DNA from: CAVZQN01 sp963837395
GTDB lineage: Bacteria; Acidobacteriota; HRBIN11; JAKEFK01
Assembly (NCBI GenBank): GCA_963837395.1
Contig: CAWINI010000008.1
Location: 1-64,000 of the forward strand
Direction of reading: 5' to 3'
Length of the DNA stretch: 64,000 nucleotides
The first letter of the stretch is position 1. Each line of letters opens with the position of its first letter. This document shows, piece by piece, positions 62,615 through 64,000 of this stretch. Made by a program: the position numbers and the translations under genes. The notes beneath the pieces are model-generated. The model did no database searches and was not told the origin of the DNA. It saw nothing but the letters and a program-made list of their open reading frames with translations.

Positions 62615-62901
62615 ACGTCACTCTTCATCTTTGAAATCAATTCTTCCTGACTTACATCAGGCACATCCAACTCCGAAAGTTGATTCAATTCTTCCAGCAA
62701 TTTATAAGTGCGTGCTGCTTCTTCTTCATCCATTTTGCTTAATGAAAACCCGACATGCACAATTACGTATTCACCCATTTTGACGTCGGGTGTGTACTGC
62801 AGACAAACCTGTTTTACGATTCCTCCAAAATCAACTTTGCCCAACAGGATTCCTTCCGATTCGTGCATCTCAACTACTTTTCCTGGAATCGCAAGACACA
62901 T
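62611..62901 (-). CDS. hypC: Hydrogenase maturation chaperone HypC
   Basis: A 96-residue chaperone that carries the iron unit from HypD to the hydrogenase large subunit. MCLAIPGKVVE with the essential Cys2, KVDFGGIVKQVCLQYTPDVKMGEYVIVHVGF are diagnostic. The C-terminal helix is longer than in E. coli HypC. AGGAGG lies before the ATG; 12 bases separate it from hypF. Confidence 0.96.
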   Translation of the reverse strand: MCLAIPGKVVEMHESEGILLGKVDFGGIVKQVCLQYTPDVKMGEYVIVHVGFSLSKMDEEEAARTYKLLEELNQLSELDVPDVSQEELISKMKSDV

Positions 62902-62913
62902 ATGACCTCCTGA

Positions 62914-64000
62914 TTAACCGCAGAGTCCCTGACTCATTCGAGCGTTAGCAATTACTGCTTGTCCTAATGAAATTCCGCCATCGTTTGAAGGGACCCGATG
63001 ATGCGAATACACATCAAATAATTCATATTTTAATTTGGTAATCGTTTTATTCAGCAATAATGAATTTTGAAAAACACCGCCGCTAAGTGCCACACGATTT
63101 AATTTCGACATCTTTCGAATTTTGATCGCTATTCCCACAATTAAATCCGCAACTGCATTATGAAAACGAGCGGCAATCACAGGTGCAGGAACTTTTGCTT
63201 GAATATCACTTACAACGCTGATGATTACTGGAGCTACTTCAATTGCAGTCCCGTCATCTGAGAGCCCAAATTCATATGCTTCGAAAATATCATCCTGAGC
63301 TAACATCTCGAGTTCGATCGCGGCTTCGCCTTCGTATTGAGTCCGATCGCGAATTCCAAGCAGGCTGGAAATTGCATCGAAGCAGCGTCCCATACTTGAT
63401 GTCAACGGGCTCTTCACTTTTTCCAGCACCTTCCACGCTTTCAAATCCATTCGATGGTTAAAATCCAGATCGATCCCGGAAAATCCAGAACCATACGTAT
63501 GATTCAGATATGTTGCTGCCATACGCCATGGCTCTTTAATCGCTTTTGCGCCGCCCCGCATCGGCAAATATTGCAAATGTGAGACGCGTTGGAAATCTTG
63601 AAGGTTCGCAATCATGAATTCACAACCCCAGAAATTTCCATCCAATCCATAACCAAGTCCATCCATTGCCACACCAATCACATCACCGATGATCGCATTA
63701 TCAGCCATACAACTTGCAATGTGCGCATGATGGTGTTGCACTCCGATCTTTAAAGGCGTTGCAAGATCCAGAGCATACTTTGTTGATAAATATTCAGGAT
63801 GGAGGTCATACGCAACCGCTTCCGGTTCAATATTGAATAATTTCTTAAAGTGAGTAATCCCATCTTCAAAAGATTTCAGCGTTTCCACATTTTCCAAATC
63901 ACCGATGTGATGGCTGACGAAAGCGTAATTCTGTTTTGCCAGGCAGAACGTGTTCTTTAATTCCGCTCCGCATGCCAGCAACGGATGTTCAAATTCAAAA
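62914..64000 (-). CDS. hypF: Carbamoyltransferase HypF, C-terminal part (cut by window edge)
   Basis: The visible part is the Kae1-like carbamoyl-transfer half of HypF, read as FEFEHPLLACGAELKNTFCL from the edge inward. YDLHPEYLSTKYA, VQHHHAHIASCMADN and DGLGYGLDGNFWGCEF are metal/nucleotide-binding segments, and VALSGGVFQNSLLLNKTI with SNDGGISLGQAVIAN are the closing motifs. The acylphosphatase and YrdC domains lie beyond the right edge. HypF makes the carbamoyl group passed to HypE. It heads the visible operon. Confidence 0.96.
   Translation of the reverse strand, partial: FEFEHPLLACGAELKNTFCLAKQNYAFVSHHIGDLENVETLKSFEDGITHFKKLFNIEPEAVAYDLHPEYLSTKYALDLATPLKIGVQHHHAHIASCMADNAIIGDVIGVAMDGLGYGLDGNFWGCEFMIANLQDFQRVSHLQYLPMRGGAKAIKEPWRMAATYLNHTYGSGFSGIDLDFNHRMDLKAWKVLEKVKSPLTSSMGRCFDAISSLLGIRDRTQYEGEAAIELEMLAQDDIFEAYEFGLSDDGTAIEVAPVIISVVSDIQAKVPAPVIAARFHNAVADLIVGIAIKIRKMSKLNRVALSGGVFQNSLLLNKTITKLKYELFDVYSHHRVPSNDGGISLGQAVIANARMSQGLCG

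Noticed and set aside
59801..64000. Complete hydrogenase locus
   Set aside because: Only maturation genes are present in the window; no structural subunit was found.

Overview
The window looks like a chromosomal segment from an acidobacterium or a close relative. This is inferred from gene families, not from a marker gene. The main pointers are a VWFA-related protein of the acidobacterial type (24493-25485) and a decayed second copy (58935-59237), a zinc-ribbon serine/threonine kinase fused to a membrane domain, a tricorn protease, several S9/TolB-like propeller proteins and an M1 aminopeptidase. No rRNA, tRNA, CRISPR array, IS element, prophage or origin was seen.

Layout. 0-13.5 kb is mostly minus strand and rich in peptidases: aldo/keto reductase, tricorn, a secreted beta-propeller protein, rhomboid, an S9 peptidase coupled to an M1 aminopeptidase, and a large protein with a Cys-His-Asp arrangement. 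13.5-24.4 kb is mostly plus strand and envelope-related: a PA14/glycosyltransferase/TPR fusion, a DUF2092 protein with an Asn-rich partner, a VanX-like dipeptidase, a PIG-L deacetylase and a class C beta-lactamase-like hydrolase. 24.4-37.3 kb holds the VWFA protein, a broken sulfatase, the kinase, two tandem secreted beta-helix paralogs and a polysaccharide deacetylase. 37.3-41.4 kb is an ECF42-type sigma factor locus with YCII/DGPF, DinB, DUF1428, DUF1801 and VOC genes. 41.5-54.8 kb mixes a toxin-antitoxin-racemase operon, small orphan genes, a catalytically degenerate alpha/beta hydrolase, a LytS/LytTR two-component pair, a tandem VOC protein with a DHFR-like reductase, an FAD oxidoreductase, an AraC regulator and a HicB/HicA pair. 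55.4-58.9 kb encodes an isoquinoline-1-oxidoreductase-like molybdenum enzyme and a Cys/His-rich DUF1326 protein. 59.8-64.0 kb is a [NiFe]-hydrogenase maturation operon (hypF-hypC-hypD-SIS isomerase-hypE) that runs off the right edge.

The strongest system-level signal is a regulon. Five sites share TGTCGA-N17-CGA(C/T)TA with exactly the same spacing. Each lies just upstream of a ribosome binding site for genes of the kinds known to accompany ECF42 sigma factors, and one drives the operon that contains the sigma gene itself. Together they would control about ten genes, including an unrecognised 53-residue protein.

Two other properties cut across the window. At least nine genes are broken by one- or two-base indels, often in short homopolymers, which suggests consensus errors as much as real decay. 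Short palindromic repeats of the GCGGGC/GCCCGC and GCGGAC/GTCCGC kind occur in six intergenic gaps, and two gene starts run artificially into them.
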